From contig OX637363.1 in NCBI GenBank assembly GCA_951799405.1, forward strand, positions 7,068,001 through 7,132,000: a stretch of DNA of 64,000 bases. Reading direction: 5' to 3'. The notes beneath the pieces are model-generated. The model was not told where the DNA came from. It did not search any database and saw only the letters and a list, made by a program, of their open reading frames with translations. The first letter of the stretch is position 1. The number at the start of each line of letters is the position of its first letter. The stretch is from Agapetus fuscipes. Its lineage: Eukaryota; Arthropoda; Insecta; Trichoptera; Glossosomatidae. Of the stretch, positions 10,561-20,960 are shown one piece after another. The position numbers and the translations under genes were made by a program.

Positions 10561-10690
10561 AACGCAGGCAAGAAGTTACACTATATGTGTAGCTTAGTTG
10601 CGTTTTACATGCGGCATTTACAAGCGCGAACTTATACGTGCTTGCTTGTGAAATGCATATAATGTGAATCCTAATGTTTTTAAATGCTAA
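10561..10690 (+). repeat. SINE tail fragment plus RTE-like tail fragment
   Basis: 10561-10602 matches the tail of the double-tRNA SINE ('aacgcaggcaagaagttaca'). 10608-10680 matches the last third of the RTE-like tail ('tgcggcatttacaagcgcga'). Confidence 0.55.
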
Positions 10691-11450
10691 AAAAAAACAT
10701 TTTCTTTTTTTCCCACCGCCAAAATCAATACTTTCTTTGTGCCCCTCCGAGGCGCAAGTAAGTAAAAAATTAAGTGTTTCAACACCTTCTCTCAGGGTCA
10801 GTCTCCCCTCCACTGATCCGCGCCCTGCATATCCATCCCATCCGTAGATGTGTCACAGCACAGGACTCGCATGTAAAAGTTACGTGAGATGCGAGTGGCA
10901 GAAGGCCCTCCCGTGAAGCTACACTTTCCCAAGTGTTTACACAAAGCAAAGGAGGCTCAGAAATCACTGAAAGATTATAGCCGTTAAATGTATCAGTTTG
11001 TAGCCGTAGTTTACGATTAAAATTCATATTAAGGGGTTGGGAACTTGGCCGATGCTGGATATAAGTGTGACGCGATAACCGCCGCAGTCCGCAGCGTGGA
11101 GATCGATGCCAGAACCTGCAAGTCTAAAACTATACGTTTACACTCAACCATAGAGCTTTACCAATAATGCATTCAAGGTAAAACACTCACTAGCGGAGCT
11201 GTTTCACTTTTCATACAATTTTAGGAAGCGCTACGGTAGTTTTATTCGCCATGGTGCTAACCTTGCGAGAGCTGAAAACTTGCAAAACTACACATGCAAG
11301 TAGGTACTTAGTGCAAAATTTATTTGTAGTAGAGCACAGGTTCCCAACTGTTTCGGCAAAATAAAATAAAAAACTGTAAAAAAAAACAAATAATAATGTA
11401 AAGCGCCATTGAGGTGATTTTCACAATACGGCGCTAAAGAAAATTGTCCA
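10690..11450. other. Unassigned DNA
   Basis: No gene or element is recognised. A 'gcaagtaagtaaaa' string at about 10752 resembles the LINE tail at 8.5 kb. Confidence 0.4.
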
Positions 11451-11712
11451 ATCTAATCTAATCTAGTCTAATCTAAGTTGCAAAGATATGTGACATTGGA
11501 GATTCACATTACATGCATTTTCACAATCAGACACGTGCAAGTTCGCGCTTGCAAATGCCGCATGTGAACCTTCAACATAAAAACCAAATCTCAAATGGAC
11601 ATACACCCTGCAACTCTTGCCGTACTTCCCTGAAACAGGGGTGACATTGGCAAAGTGAACCATTTTTACAGCATGGGTGGTCAGCCGTATACCAACCTAT
11701 AAGTCAAGGAAC
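11451..11712 (-). repeat. RTE-like tail unit
   Basis: Complete unit from (AATCT)n at 11451-11475 to 'cctataagtcaaggaac'. No upstream LINE coding sequence. It starts at the same 5' point as many other copies. Confidence 0.75.
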
Positions 11713-11810
11713 AATAAATGAATAAATTCTGGTGGCAAACTATTTTCATAAAAGTCATGGGAATCGCGATCACCTTTCACTTAAAAAACAATTTACAATT
11801 GTGTTATTAG

Positions 11811-12010
11811 TCTGATTGATAGCGCAGTTGTTACAATGGTTGTGTTTCATGCCAGAGGGCTGGGGCTCGATTTTCCATTTCGGTATTTATTTCCAACCCA
11901 AAATAAAAGTACCGGGAAGGTTTACTCAGCCATTACAAGAAATAATAAACAACCCCATTGAGAGCTGGGAAACTCACACTTCAAGTGGTTGGCTTGAGAT
12001 GAGTCTCGTT
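11811..12010 (+). repeat. tRNA-derived SINE, single-head variant
   Basis: 'tgattgatagcgcagttgtt' and 'ctggggctcgattttcc' resemble A and B boxes. Downstream 'ggtttactcagcc', 'gagctgggaaactcac' and 'tggttggcttgagatg' match the second half of the double-tRNA SINE. The first tRNA-like module and shared body are absent. Confidence 0.55.
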
Positions 12011-12542
12011 AACCAATAAATTTAAATAGTATTACGAACTTCTGAGCCCGATTGCGTGGCTTGCTTATGTGTGTGTGTGTCCACTTCTAGTATACTGTAT
12101 AGTCTACTGTGAGCTTGAATGTGTGCATGTGCCCAGGCACGAAGTTGTTGGTATGCGTAACTAGAATAGTATAGAATAATACAGAAGTATGTGGAGAGGT
12201 TCACTATAGAATGGTCTGGAATATGCGAGAGGCGTCCGTTTAAACGCTATACATTTGAACCGCAATTTCGTGAGAGAGCAGGTCGATTGAAACATTGAGC
12301 CGTGAAGTCGATAAGCAAGAGCTATAAATCAGTACATTGTAAACTGACATTGTGTAAAATAAATTGCAGTTTGATTAAAAGAACCCAACTAAAATCACAA
12401 CAAAAGGTTCCACACCCCGCATCCGACCCCTTCGGACAACGTGGTAATAACTTGAATAAATCTGCTCTTCAAGAAAAACGTTCTTATGGAGATAATGGAC
12501 ATAAGTTAAGGACATAATGGACATAAGGAAATAAGTGTCAAC
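12010..12542. other. Unassigned DNA
   Basis: Short GT and GTGCATGT-rich patches occur at about 12065-12140. 12350-12420 has 'ttgcagtttgattaaaagaa', which also occurs near 41.38 kb, so this is old repeat sequence. No gene. Confidence 0.4.
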
Positions 12543-12645
12543 CATGTTGAAAGCACCGGTTCCCATAGATCACCGAAGTTAAGCAACATTGGGTGCGGAC
12601 AGTACTTGGATGGGTTACCGCTCAGGTACACCGCGTGTCGTTGGC
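12543..12645 (+). repeat. 5S rRNA-derived SINE head, second copy
   Basis: Same 103-bp 5S-like segment as at 10120, with a few differences ('ggtgcggacagtacttgg', 'ggatgggttaccgc'). Both copies start at the same 5S position ('catgttgaaagc'), which shows a founding SINE head and not independent 5S pseudogenes. Confidence 0.85.
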
Positions 12646-12965
12646 ATCTTGGACCGGTCCGTAGTCCGTAGTGGCAACACTTCGGACTCGTAAATGGAAG
12701 GTTGTGGATTCGGATCCCGGCGGAGCACAAAAATATACCATTTATATTTCGAATGTGCTCTTCGCTGAGTTGAAAAATTCATAAACCTTTACCAAAGACC
12801 GGTCACTGAAAGGTCCATCCAACCTAACAACAACTGGGTCTTGCTTGAGAATTGGCGCTTTCTACAGCGACGACCAAGCTCGCAGAGGGCTCTTGAGGTG
12901 TGATACACACAAAAACAGCGCTCACCAAATAAACCATCCTAAGATTATTATTATTATTATAAGTT
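12646..12965 (+). repeat. 5S-headed SINE, tRNA-like middle and LINE-derived tail
   Basis: tRNA-like segment 12651-12727, common body, then the tail 'agagggctcttgaggtgtga' with 'acacacaaaaacagcgctca', ending in (ATT)n at about 12947-12960. The tail matches the 3' UTR of the CR1/L2-like LINE at 39.05-39.14 kb. Confidence 0.8.
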
Positions 12966-13284
12966 AGCTTTTATCTCACATGAAGACTTATCCTACGGTG
13001 ATCCTTGTGAGGCTCTCAAGTATAGCAGAGCATTGGTTTTGGTGCTCTATCTAGTTATTTTATGGATCGCCTCGCTCTGCCCGTGATTAATCATCGCTTT
13101 TCCTCCGCACATCAAAAAGCAGCGCCCCGACTGTCTCAGCGATTGTTTTGTGGCAAAGCGAACAAAGTGTGCCGACTATATAGAAGCTTCTACAGTCCAC
13201 ACAAATAGCTTTTCAATGGCGAATGTTTTAATCTTAATTTATATGGTGCTTTGTAACGCAAATGATTTGAGAAATTAAAAAGGC
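12966..13284. other. Unassigned DNA
   Basis: I see no gene or named repeat. Confidence 0.4.
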
Positions 13285-13600
13285 ATTTATGAGAGAAGCA
13301 AGAAGGTTATGACTTTGGATGAAATGAAAGAAGTATGTAAGGACAGAAAGAAATGACGGTTGATCTGTAATGTTGACGGCTAGGGCTAGGACTAGGGTTT
13401 TAAAATTGGAATTTTGTATTATATTTTAGTTATGATGTCTATACAAATTATTTTTTGTTGATTTGAAAAAATGTAATTTGTTGTGTACGTTCCTTGACTT
13501 ATAGGTTGATATGCAGCTGACCACCCTTGCCATAGAAAATGGTTCACTTTGCCAATGTAACCCCTGATTCAGCGAAGGTCGGCAAGAGTTGCAGAACTAA
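13285..13600 (+). mobile_element. RTE-like LINE 3' end
   Basis: The C-terminal coding end ('gaagaaggttatgacttt' variant, 'gatctgtaatgttgacgg') is followed by 3' UTR and the first 100 bp of the tail unit (13497-13595), cut after 'aagagttgcag'. Confidence 0.65.
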
Positions 13601-13780
13601 AAACTTTTCTTAACGAAAAATGGACGATGAACGATTGAAAAAAGATAATACAAAGGAATGTCAAAGGTAAACATAAAATGGGAAGACCGGGGAAAAATGG
13701 ATTGATCAAATAAGTGAGACTGAAAATGACTGGATTGAGCAGAGCGAGAAAAAGTTTGTTTCGCAATATATTTTTTTCTC
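13600..13780 (+). pseudogene. RTE-like LINE coding remnant
   Basis: Decayed reading frames contain 'EKWIDQISETENDWIEQSE', matching the better-preserved copy at 20961-21248. It has stops and shifts. Confidence 0.5.
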
Positions 13781-13844
13781 GACGGGAAAACGTTACAGGA
13801 CTTACAGGTACTAGATATGAATTGATTTGTTTCTCAAAAAAACA

Positions 13845-13905
13845 CTAAATGATGATGACTAGCTAAGTCGAAAACGTTCGTATACTGTAATTCAAAATTT
13901 AAATA
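13845..13905 (+). repeat. Hammerhead-like core
   Basis: TGATGA (13850-13855), stem GAC/GTC around 'tagctaa', then GAAA (13870-13873) and 'acgttcgta'. It has the same order as the cores at 31.36, 35.37 and 42.32 kb but different stem bases. The element type is inferred. Confidence 0.5.
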
Positions 13906-13921
13906 TATTGTATGTTAAATA

Positions 13922-14180
13922 TATTCCTTGACTTATAGGTTGGTATGAGGCTGACCACCCATACTGTAAAAAATGGTTCACTTTGCCAATGTCACCCCTG
14001 TTTCAGGGAATGTCGGCAAGAGTTGCAGGGCTTATGTTCATTTGAGGTTTGGATTTTATTTGTAAGTACACAATCAGCATTTGTAAGCGCGAACTACACG
14101 TGTTTGTTTGTGGGCATACATCTGAGAGCTTTGAATGAATATATCCTTGCAACTTAGATTATAGATTATTATTATTAAAG
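13922..14180 (+). repeat. RTE-like tail unit
   Basis: Full unit from 'ttccttgacttatagg' to 'cttagattatagatt', with a 70-codon ATG-started frame open through most of it (13945-14157). Confidence 0.75.
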
Positions 14181-14184
14181 TATG

Positions 14185-14330
14185 TGAAAATTAAAAACAG
14201 TGTTTAAATATAAAGAAGAGTGTTTTTTTGAAAAACAAATCAACTAACATGAATTTTCACAGTGTTTATACACAAACGATAAAAAATATAATAGATATGA
14301 GTTGTTTTTACAGAAATAAATCAGCCGAGT
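14185..14330 (+). repeat. Penelope-like end fragment
   Basis: 'catgaattttcacagtgttt' followed by 'atacacaaacgat' is the same end sequence that follows the hammerhead-like cores elsewhere. No core is seen here. Confidence 0.45.
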
Positions 14331-14404
14331 GACGTCTCAACTTTGCATACTTTTGTAAATTAATGTGCGGACTTCGTACTGGGCCACGATTCCACACCTT
14401 GTCT

Positions 14405-14733
14405 TCTCCATAATAATAAATAATATCAGGATGATTTATTTGGTGAGCGCTGTTTTTGTGTGCATCACACGCAAGAGCCCTCTGCGAGCTTGGTCGTCAC
14501 TGTAAAAAGCGCCAATTCTCAAGCAAGACCCAGTTGTTAACAGTAAGACTGGATGGAACTTTAGTAACCGGTCTTTGGTAAAGGTTCATGATTTTTTCAC
14601 TCAGCGAAGAGCATATTTGAAAATATAAATGGTATAGGTACCTATATTTTTTGTACTCCGCCGGGATTCGAACCCACAACCTTCCGTTTACGAGTCAGAA
14701 GTGACTACAACTAGACTATGGACCGGTCCATCT
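14405..14733 (-). repeat. SINE with tRNA-like head and LINE-like tail, no 5S head
   Basis: On minus, head at 14733-14655 ('gggttcgaatcccggcgg'), body, and tail with 'agcgctcaccaaataaatc' and ATT repeats near 14405-14430. It shows that the 5S head is optional in this family. Confidence 0.7.
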
Positions 14734-14734
14734 T

Positions 14735-15020
14735 CTCTGCAGATGTGTCCTGCCCACACACATTTTTTTTAACACGCCCAAATCAAAACCTTTTAGTTTC
14801 TTGAAAGATTTATGTAAAGAGAAAAAAAGGAAAATAAGTGCCAGCCACATCAAAGGCTCAGTGAATATTTGTGGGGTAATGTATTGAAAAAAAAAGTAGA
14901 AGCCCCAAGCAGGCCGAGCGGTGATCGTAACAGATTTATTATAGGTGATAAAGCATTAGGTTTATCTTATCTACAACCCTTAAACGGAGGGGTGAAAACC
15001 GTCCGGTATAACATTTTATA
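14735..15020. other. Unassigned DNA
   Basis: No gene or repeat recognised. Confidence 0.4.
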
Positions 15021-15610
15021 TTTAAAGTCAAACGGTTACATGACAAAACATCACATGGCAAAACACCACAGGATAAAACATCACATCCCATATTCAGCAC
15101 ATAAAAAACATCACCTGACAAAACATATTCTTGAAGAGAAATGCAAGTGAACTGGATTTTGAGAGACTGTTTAAAAGACGTCTCTAGACTCACCTCGTCG
15201 TCCAATCATATCGACAAGCGGCTTTGCAGTGACACACTGTCATAAAAGGTGCTATACAAATTTTGTATTAATAATAATAACTCACCAACTTATTTTGCCC
15301 TGGAAAATTTGCCTTCATGCTTGTGTGCATGCAATGACATCTGTTGAACCAGAGTCGAAGTTATTGTCGATAGGACACGGTGCAGGCGGGGCTCGAACCG
15401 GCGCGCGTTAGTGTCAATAACGCACATTTTTAAGTCCGTGATCATCTCAGCGACAATTACACGTACAGCACATTTTTTATTGAGATGTTTTGTCAAGTGA
15501 TGTCTTCTCTTGTGATGATTTGTCAATGTGAAGCTTTATCCTGTAATATTTTTCATGCAAAGTTTTGTCATGTGATGTTTTGGCCGGTGATATATTGTCA
15601 TTGTGATGTC
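15020..15610. repeat. Inverted pair of degenerate tandem arrays (AAACATCACAT-type)
   Basis: 15038-15125 holds imperfect tandem copies of 'aaaacatcacatggc'. 15485-15605 holds the complement type ('tttgtcaagtgatgt', 'tttgtcatgtgatg'). They face each other across about 360 bp of unassigned sequence, so the whole could fold. No known family. Confidence 0.5.
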
Positions 15611-16244
15611 ATGGCACCAACTCAACCAGAATGTAAAAAAGTATGGAAACTAAAACGTATTGCGTTGGCACTGTTTTAGTTGCCATACATTTTTCGGTAC
15701 AACTGCGGGTCAATTTTAGCTCGGGGTATTTACTTTACTTTACCCAACCCTTAGAAGGGAGGGAAAACCCGCCCTGTGGTGACGCAAAGGGCGGTTGTCA
15801 CTCGCAAGATCCGAAGCGGGGGGCAAAAGCTTCCAAGAGGCGACGAAAAGATTTCTCAAGCAACTTACGATAGAGAAATGGTTCCCATATGGGCTGTGAG
15901 GCCCTTTGGGATAAAATTTCATGGACCTCTAATAATAATTTAAAAATGAACCCTGGGATAGAATTTTAATAGAGCCCCTGGAGAAGTTTTCGAGCGAGAA
16001 TATGTTTTTTTAAACACACATATTTTCAATAAGAGTTTTAGGCTTACACGGCCGGCTGATGATGCTGGAGTGATATTTTCCGGGATCTATTGCCGTGGTC
16101 TGTGGGAGCTGGAGCTTCCGGACGTTTCACACATTTTCGACCCGCACTGTCGAGGGTTTGTGCAAGTTTGTGTCGCTTCCAGGTTATTTTTTTCTAGAAA
16201 CTGTATAGGTACGCAAGCAATACACATTTCTAGCACATTTATCT
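15610..16244. other. Unassigned DNA
   Basis: Contains 'tactttactttacccaaccc' and a GC-richer patch (15730-15910) that reads like repeat sequence but fits no family I know. No gene. Confidence 0.35.
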
Positions 16245-16378
16245 TTTTTGAATGGGTGGTCAGCCTCATACCAACCTACAATCAAGGAATTGATATTCGA
16301 TAATAAGTAAACAACCCTCGATATCTGAGAAAAGGTAAACAGCCCTTGATATTCGATAATAGCTAAACAGCTCTTATA
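16245..16378 (-). repeat. RTE tail stub plus 28-bp satellite monomers
   Basis: The first bases of an RTE-like tail ('gggtggtcagcctcatacca', 16254-16273) are followed by about three diverged 28-bp monomers ('ttgatattcgataata', 'taaacagccc'). Confidence 0.6.
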
Positions 16379-16632
16379 TAAATCTATAATCTAAGTTGCA
16401 AAGATATATTAACATTTAAAGCTCATATCAAATGCATACCCACAAACAAACACGTGTAGTTCGCGTTTATAAATGGTGAATGTGTAGGTACAAACAAATA
16501 AAATCCAAACCTCAAATGAACATAAGCCCTACAACTTTTGCCGACCTTCCCTGACACAGAGGTGACATTGGCAAAGTGAACCATTTTTTTACAGATGGGT
16601 GGTCAGCCTCATACCAACCTATAAGTCAAGGA
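16378..16632 (-). repeat. RTE-like tail unit
   Basis: Complete unit, bounded on the right by 'aagtcaaggaa' and then a satellite monomer. Confidence 0.7.
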
Positions 16633-16663
16633 ATGATATTCGATAATAGGTAAACAGGCCTTC

Positions 16664-16912
16664 TAAATCTAAATCTAAGTTGCAAAAGTTGCATTTGAGA
16701 TTTATATTAAATGCATTCCACAAGCAGACACGCATAATTTCGCGCTCACACATGCCGCATGTGGACCTACAATTTAAAAACCCAATCTCAAATGAACATA
16801 AGCCCTGCAATTCTTGCCGACTTTCCCTGAAACATGGGTGACATTGGCAAAGTGAACCATATTGTACAGTATGGGTGGTCAGCCTCATACCAACCTATAA
16901 GTCAAGGAATAC
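16664..16912 (-). repeat. RTE-like tail unit
   Basis: Complete unit. The spacer between it and the previous copy (16633-16663) is a single 28-bp satellite monomer. Confidence 0.7.
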
Positions 16913-16989
16913 AAGCAATTAATTACATCCAGTTATACAAACAAACAAACACTAAAAAATCTACAAAACATCTATAAAAATGAAAATAT

Positions 16990-17198
16990 GATATCGATAT
17001 TCGATAAATAGATAAACAGCCCTTGATTTTCGATAATAGGTAAACAGCCCTTCTATAATCTTTAATTTAAGGTGCAATGATATATTCATTCAAAGCTCTC
17101 AGATGTATGCCCTCATGAACCTCAAATGAACATAAGCCCTGCAACTCTTGCCGACATTCCCTGAAACAGGGGTGACATTGGCAAAGTGAACCATGATA
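16990..17198 (-). repeat. Satellite monomers and partial RTE-like tail
   Basis: Two monomers (about 16993-17052) are joined to an internally shortened RTE tail (17058-17195) which runs directly into the main satellite array. Confidence 0.6.
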
Positions 17199-17204
17199 TT
17201 ATTA

Positions 17205-17705
17205 TATAATAGGTAAACAGCCCTTGATATTCGATAATAGGTAAACAGCCCTTGATATTCGATAATAGGTAAACAGCCCTTGATATTCGATAATAGACAA
17301 ACAGGCTTTGATATTCGATAATAGACAAACAGCCCATGATAGGTAATAGGTAAACAGCTCTTGATATCCGAGAATAGGTAAACAGCCCTTGATATTCGAT
17401 AATAGGTAAACAGCCCTTGATATTCGATAATAGACAAACAGGCTTTGATATTCGATAATAGACAAACAGCCCATGATAGGTAATAGGTAAACAGCTCTTG
17501 ATATCCGAGAATAGGTAAACAGCCCTTGATATTCGATAATAGGTAAACAGCCCTTGATATTCGATAGTAGGTAAACAGCCCTTGATATTCGATAATAGAC
17601 AAACAGGCTTTGATATTCGATAATAGACAAACAGCCCATGATAGGTAATAGGTAAACAGCTCTTGATATCCGAGAATAGGTTAACAGCCCTTGATATTCG
17701 AGCCC
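17205..17705. repeat. 28-bp satellite array with higher-order structure
   Basis: About 18 monomers of the type 'ttgatattcgataata' + 'ggtaaacagccc' (28 bp). Variant monomers ('gacaaacaggctttg', 'gacaaacagcccatg' with a 3-bp deletion, 'ctcttgatatccgagaata') recur in fixed order, giving a higher-order period of 137 bp. One period is lengthened by one monomer to 165 bp (starts of the 'gacaaacagg' variant at 17296, 17433, 17598). The three overlapping minus-strand open frames (17099-17775) are by-products: 28 is not a multiple of 3 and the unit has no minus stop. Confidence 0.85.
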
Positions 17706-17999
17706 TTAAAATTGAATCCCAAGAGTTCTTACATTGTGGGGATACTGCGATAGATACAGTAGGTACTGAGTACATTATGAGTCCTTGAAGAGAAATAAGG
17801 GCGTAGCAAAAAAGCGTATCTCTCTTTCGTTACTTGGGAATTTTGTATGATGGTGGAGGGTTTTTCTTTTTTTGGACAAGTGTGTCGTGTGTTTGGCAAA
17901 ATTAATGATGCTCTGTAGATATTTTAGGTTGGGGTGAGGCTGACGATTACAGTTGTATACTACGCTAAGGACTTGAACCATTAAAATACTGAAAAATGT

Positions 18000-18555
18000 G
18001 TATAAATAAAATGGATGGATGTCGTGGTAGAGGAAGACCGAGAAACGTGTAGGAAGACCAAATATCCGAAATTGCGAATGAATGGAATATCCAGAGTCAT
18101 AATAAAAGAATAGCTTGTATGAAGAAGGTTATGACTCTGGAGGAAATGAAAGAAGTATGTAAGGATAGAAAAAAATGGCGGTTGATCTGTAATGTTGGCG
18201 GCTAGGGTTTATTAAAGTGAAATTGGTTTTATGATTTAGTTTTTTTAATGTCCATGTATATATTATTATTTATTGATTTAAAAAATGTAATTTGTCATGT
18301 ATGTTCCTTGACTTATAGGTTGGATGAGGCTGATCACCCATACTGTAAAAAAATGGTTCACTTTGCCAATATCAGCCCTGTTTCAGGGAAGGACGGCAAG
18401 AGTTGCAGGGCTTATGTTCATTTGAGATTGGGTTTTCATATTGTAGGTCCACATGCGGCATGTGTTAGCGCGAAATTATACATGTCTGCTTGTGGGAATG
18501 CATTTAATATAAATCTAAAATGATATATATCTTTGCAGCTTAGATTAGATTAGTG
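18000..18555 (+). mobile_element. RTE-like LINE 3' end with UTR and tail
   Basis: The decayed coding end ('ggatgtcgtggtagaggaag', 'gaagaaggttatgactctgg') ends at 'gatctgtaatgttggcggctag'. About 100 bp of AT-rich UTR follow, then the tail unit 18303-18555 ending in AGATT repeats. It gives the clearest view that the tail belongs to this LINE. Confidence 0.75.
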
Positions 18556-18584
18556 GTTTATCTGCACAACCTTGTTTGTTCGTT

Positions 18585-18785
18585 TTGAAAGTTACATTGT
18601 AACATTGTATTTCATTTCAATTTATAATTTTTGGATGAAATTTTTCAAGCAAAACACTGTTTATTTTCACTATAGACTTTATTTAAAAGATCAAAATCTT
18701 TAAAACCAAAAATTATAAATTGAAACAAAATGAATTTTCACAGTGTTAATACACAAACAATACAAAATATTGTATTTCATTTGTT
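18585..18785 (+). repeat. Penelope-like end fragment, foldback type
   Basis: 'aatttataatttttggatg' is followed about 100 bp on by its inverse 'aaaattataaattgaaac', and then by 'aatgaattttcacagtgtta' and 'atacacaaacaatac'. The flanks match the 31.3-kb foldback but no clear core remains. Confidence 0.5.
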
Positions 18786-18842
18786 GTTTGATTTTTATAG
18801 TTTTATCTTTTATTTGAAATCTACATAGATGTATTATTATTT

Positions 18843-19010
18843 GAGGGCCTGTTGCACCAACCTCCAATCAATATTTGATTGACACATCAAATTTGATTGC
18901 TTAATTCTGGTAAGGACCTCGGTCAAATATTTCTCGAAAGTGGGTAATGATATGATGGAATTTGCTGATTTACGTATATGCAACCCTTTTTTTGATTTTA
19001 TGGGAAAAAT
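18843..19010 (-). repeat. Partial MITE with GGGCCTGTTGCACCAA terminus
   Basis: The plus strand starts with 'gggcctgttgcaccaacctc' and then reads the reverse complement of the right half of the element at 37605-37824 ('ggtaaggacctcggtcaaat'). The other end is missing. Confidence 0.6.
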
Positions 19011-19025
19011 CACAAAGTGAAAGTG

Positions 19026-19245
19026 CACCCATACTGTAAAAAATGGTTCACTTTGCCAATGTCACCCCTGTTTCAGGGAAGGTCGGCAAAAGTTGTGGTG
19101 CTTATGTTGATTTGAGGTTTGGATTTTATTTGTAAGTACGCATTCAGCATTTGTAAGCGCAAACTACACGTGTTGGTTTGTGGGCTTACATCTGAAAGCT
19201 TTGAATGAATATATCCTTGCAACTTAGATTATAGATTAGATTATT
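19026..19245 (+). repeat. RTE-like tail unit, 5' end trimmed
   Basis: Starts at 'acccatactgtaaaaaatgg' and ends at 'cttagattatagattaga'. Confidence 0.7.
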
Positions 19246-19515
19246 ATAGAACCATTTTTTGCAGTATGAAATCTGAGTGAAATTTTCAGGACTATCTTGT
19301 GGCCTTTGGCAAGTTCGCAGTTTGATCGCGAGCCCCACAATAAGGCAATTCCAGCCCGCACCGGGTTTCTCATTATGTTTTTAGATTATCTCGCCAGCAA
19401 AAAGGCTTTGATGTTTACATCAGGTTCCACATGCTGAGGCACTCATCGATGTAAAAGAACAGGATGGGCTAAGAAAGTAATCCTGTGAGAATTAGGAATG
19501 CGCTAGCCCACTATC

Positions 19516-19768
19516 AATAATCTATCTATAATCTAAGTTGCAAGGATATCTTCATTCAAAGCTCTCAGATGTATGCCCACAAACAAACACGTGTAGTTCG
19601 CGCTTACAAATGCTGATTGTGTACTTACAAATAAAATCCAAACCTCAAATGAACATAAGCCCTGCAACTCTTGCCGGCATTCCCTGAAACAGGGGTGACA
19701 TTGGCAAAGTGAACCATTTTGTACAGTATGGGTGGTCAGCCTCATACCAACCTATAAGTCAAGGAATA
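19516..19768 (-). repeat. RTE-like tail unit
   Basis: Complete unit, with a 70-codon frame open on minus (19533-19745) as in the copies at 13.9 and 28.9 kb. Confidence 0.75.
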
Positions 19769-19774
19769 CATACT

Positions 19775-20390
19775 CACTCATCATACAAAAATCCAAATTC
19801 AGTCTATCGGTAACCTTGCAACTATCAAGAAGTGTGTTACCTAATTGTAAAAAAAAATATAATTGCCAAACTGGATATTTTCTTAACTTGTCCATATACT
19901 CGTATATATATATATTTTTTATGTATAAAATGTGGAATAATATTTCACTTAAAAAACTATTTTATATGATTACCTTCATAAAGTTTATTTTTCATTTGTT
20001 GAAATATTTTGCTTGTGAAAGGGACAGCCATTTCTAGAACTAGTGATGTTCAAGTACGCAGGTACTTGCTTTTTCAAGTATATTACTTCTACGCTTGCGG
20101 AAATAGATACTTATGAAAATCATCCCGTACACAATGAGGTCGGAACATTTTTGAATTCGGAATTTATCAGATATTTTCATACTTTCAACACTAGTAACAA
20201 ATACCGTTGGCATGGTGATTTCATGGTTCCTATGGTGATTTCTAAAAATATTGAAAACCGAGTAGAGACACGTTGCTTACATAGAAAATGAGAAAATCAT
20301 TTCACATGTCGTGAGCGAGACAGCACTATAAACAATGTATGGTGTCAAAGACGGTGCATCATTTCGATTGGAACTTGATCACATTCATAG
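19775..20390 (+). repeat. Dispersed 600-bp repeat, copy 1
   Basis: This block matches the reverse complement of 45740-46390 along its length ('gatgttcaagtacgcaggta' against 'tacctatgtatttgaacatc'; 'ggtgtcaaagacggtgcatc' against 'gatgcaccgtctttgacacc'). I see no coding capacity or obvious terminal repeats, so the element class is unknown. Confidence 0.6.
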
Positions 20391-20540
20391 CAACTCCATA
20401 GAATTACTGCCTCCATGGGGGCACTATACTCCTACTGCGCCCCACTACGCTCAGAATAAAACATTACCTACCAGTGTTCACGTAACTCAATCATAAAGTT
20501 TCACCAAAAATGTATCCAAATTAAACACAGAGTCTCTAGT

Positions 20541-20832
20541 GAGCGTTTTAATTAACCAGCACATCGCACGTTTAATAATAAAGAGCAATAACTCAAAAAA
20601 CATGAATGTTGGGAAAACGCGTTTGAAGTTCAGACACCCAGTACAACTTGTATGGGATGAAAAAGACGGCCGATGTTTTATCTCGGTAATATTCGTCCAA
20701 ATTGAACGGCTGTCGCATTCTACGCATTCTTCTCGCATTGTTCATGCGTTTTATAACAAAATCTCGATTTTCCCAATTTTCGAGTTATTTCTCTTTATTA
20801 TTAAACGTGCGACATATTGGTTAACTCTAAGG
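20541..20832. repeat. Non-autonomous element with ~80-bp inverted ends
   Basis: The left arm 20541-20622 and right arm 20759-20832 are imperfect inverted copies (core 'cgcacgtttaataataaaga' / 'tctttattattaaacgtgcg'). The 135-bp middle has no coding capacity. Confidence 0.65.
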
Positions 20833-20960
20833 TGGAGTTAAAACATGAATTCTCATAATCGGACTACGGTACTTCCGCTCACGAACTTAATAAAATGAAA
20901 ATTTTGAAATGTTGTTTTCAATGCCAAGAAGATATTGTGTACTTAATGGAAAAATAGCAC

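Noticed and set aside
17205..17705. Possible CRISPR array (28-bp repeats)
   Set aside because: The repeats are directly contiguous with no unique spacers, and the genome is eukaryotic.
17099..17775. Three long overlapping minus-strand open frames (up to 217 codons) with YYRIS/GCLPI repeats
   Set aside because: They are translations of the 28-bp satellite in all three frames; the unit lacks minus-strand stops and the frame rotates each monomer.
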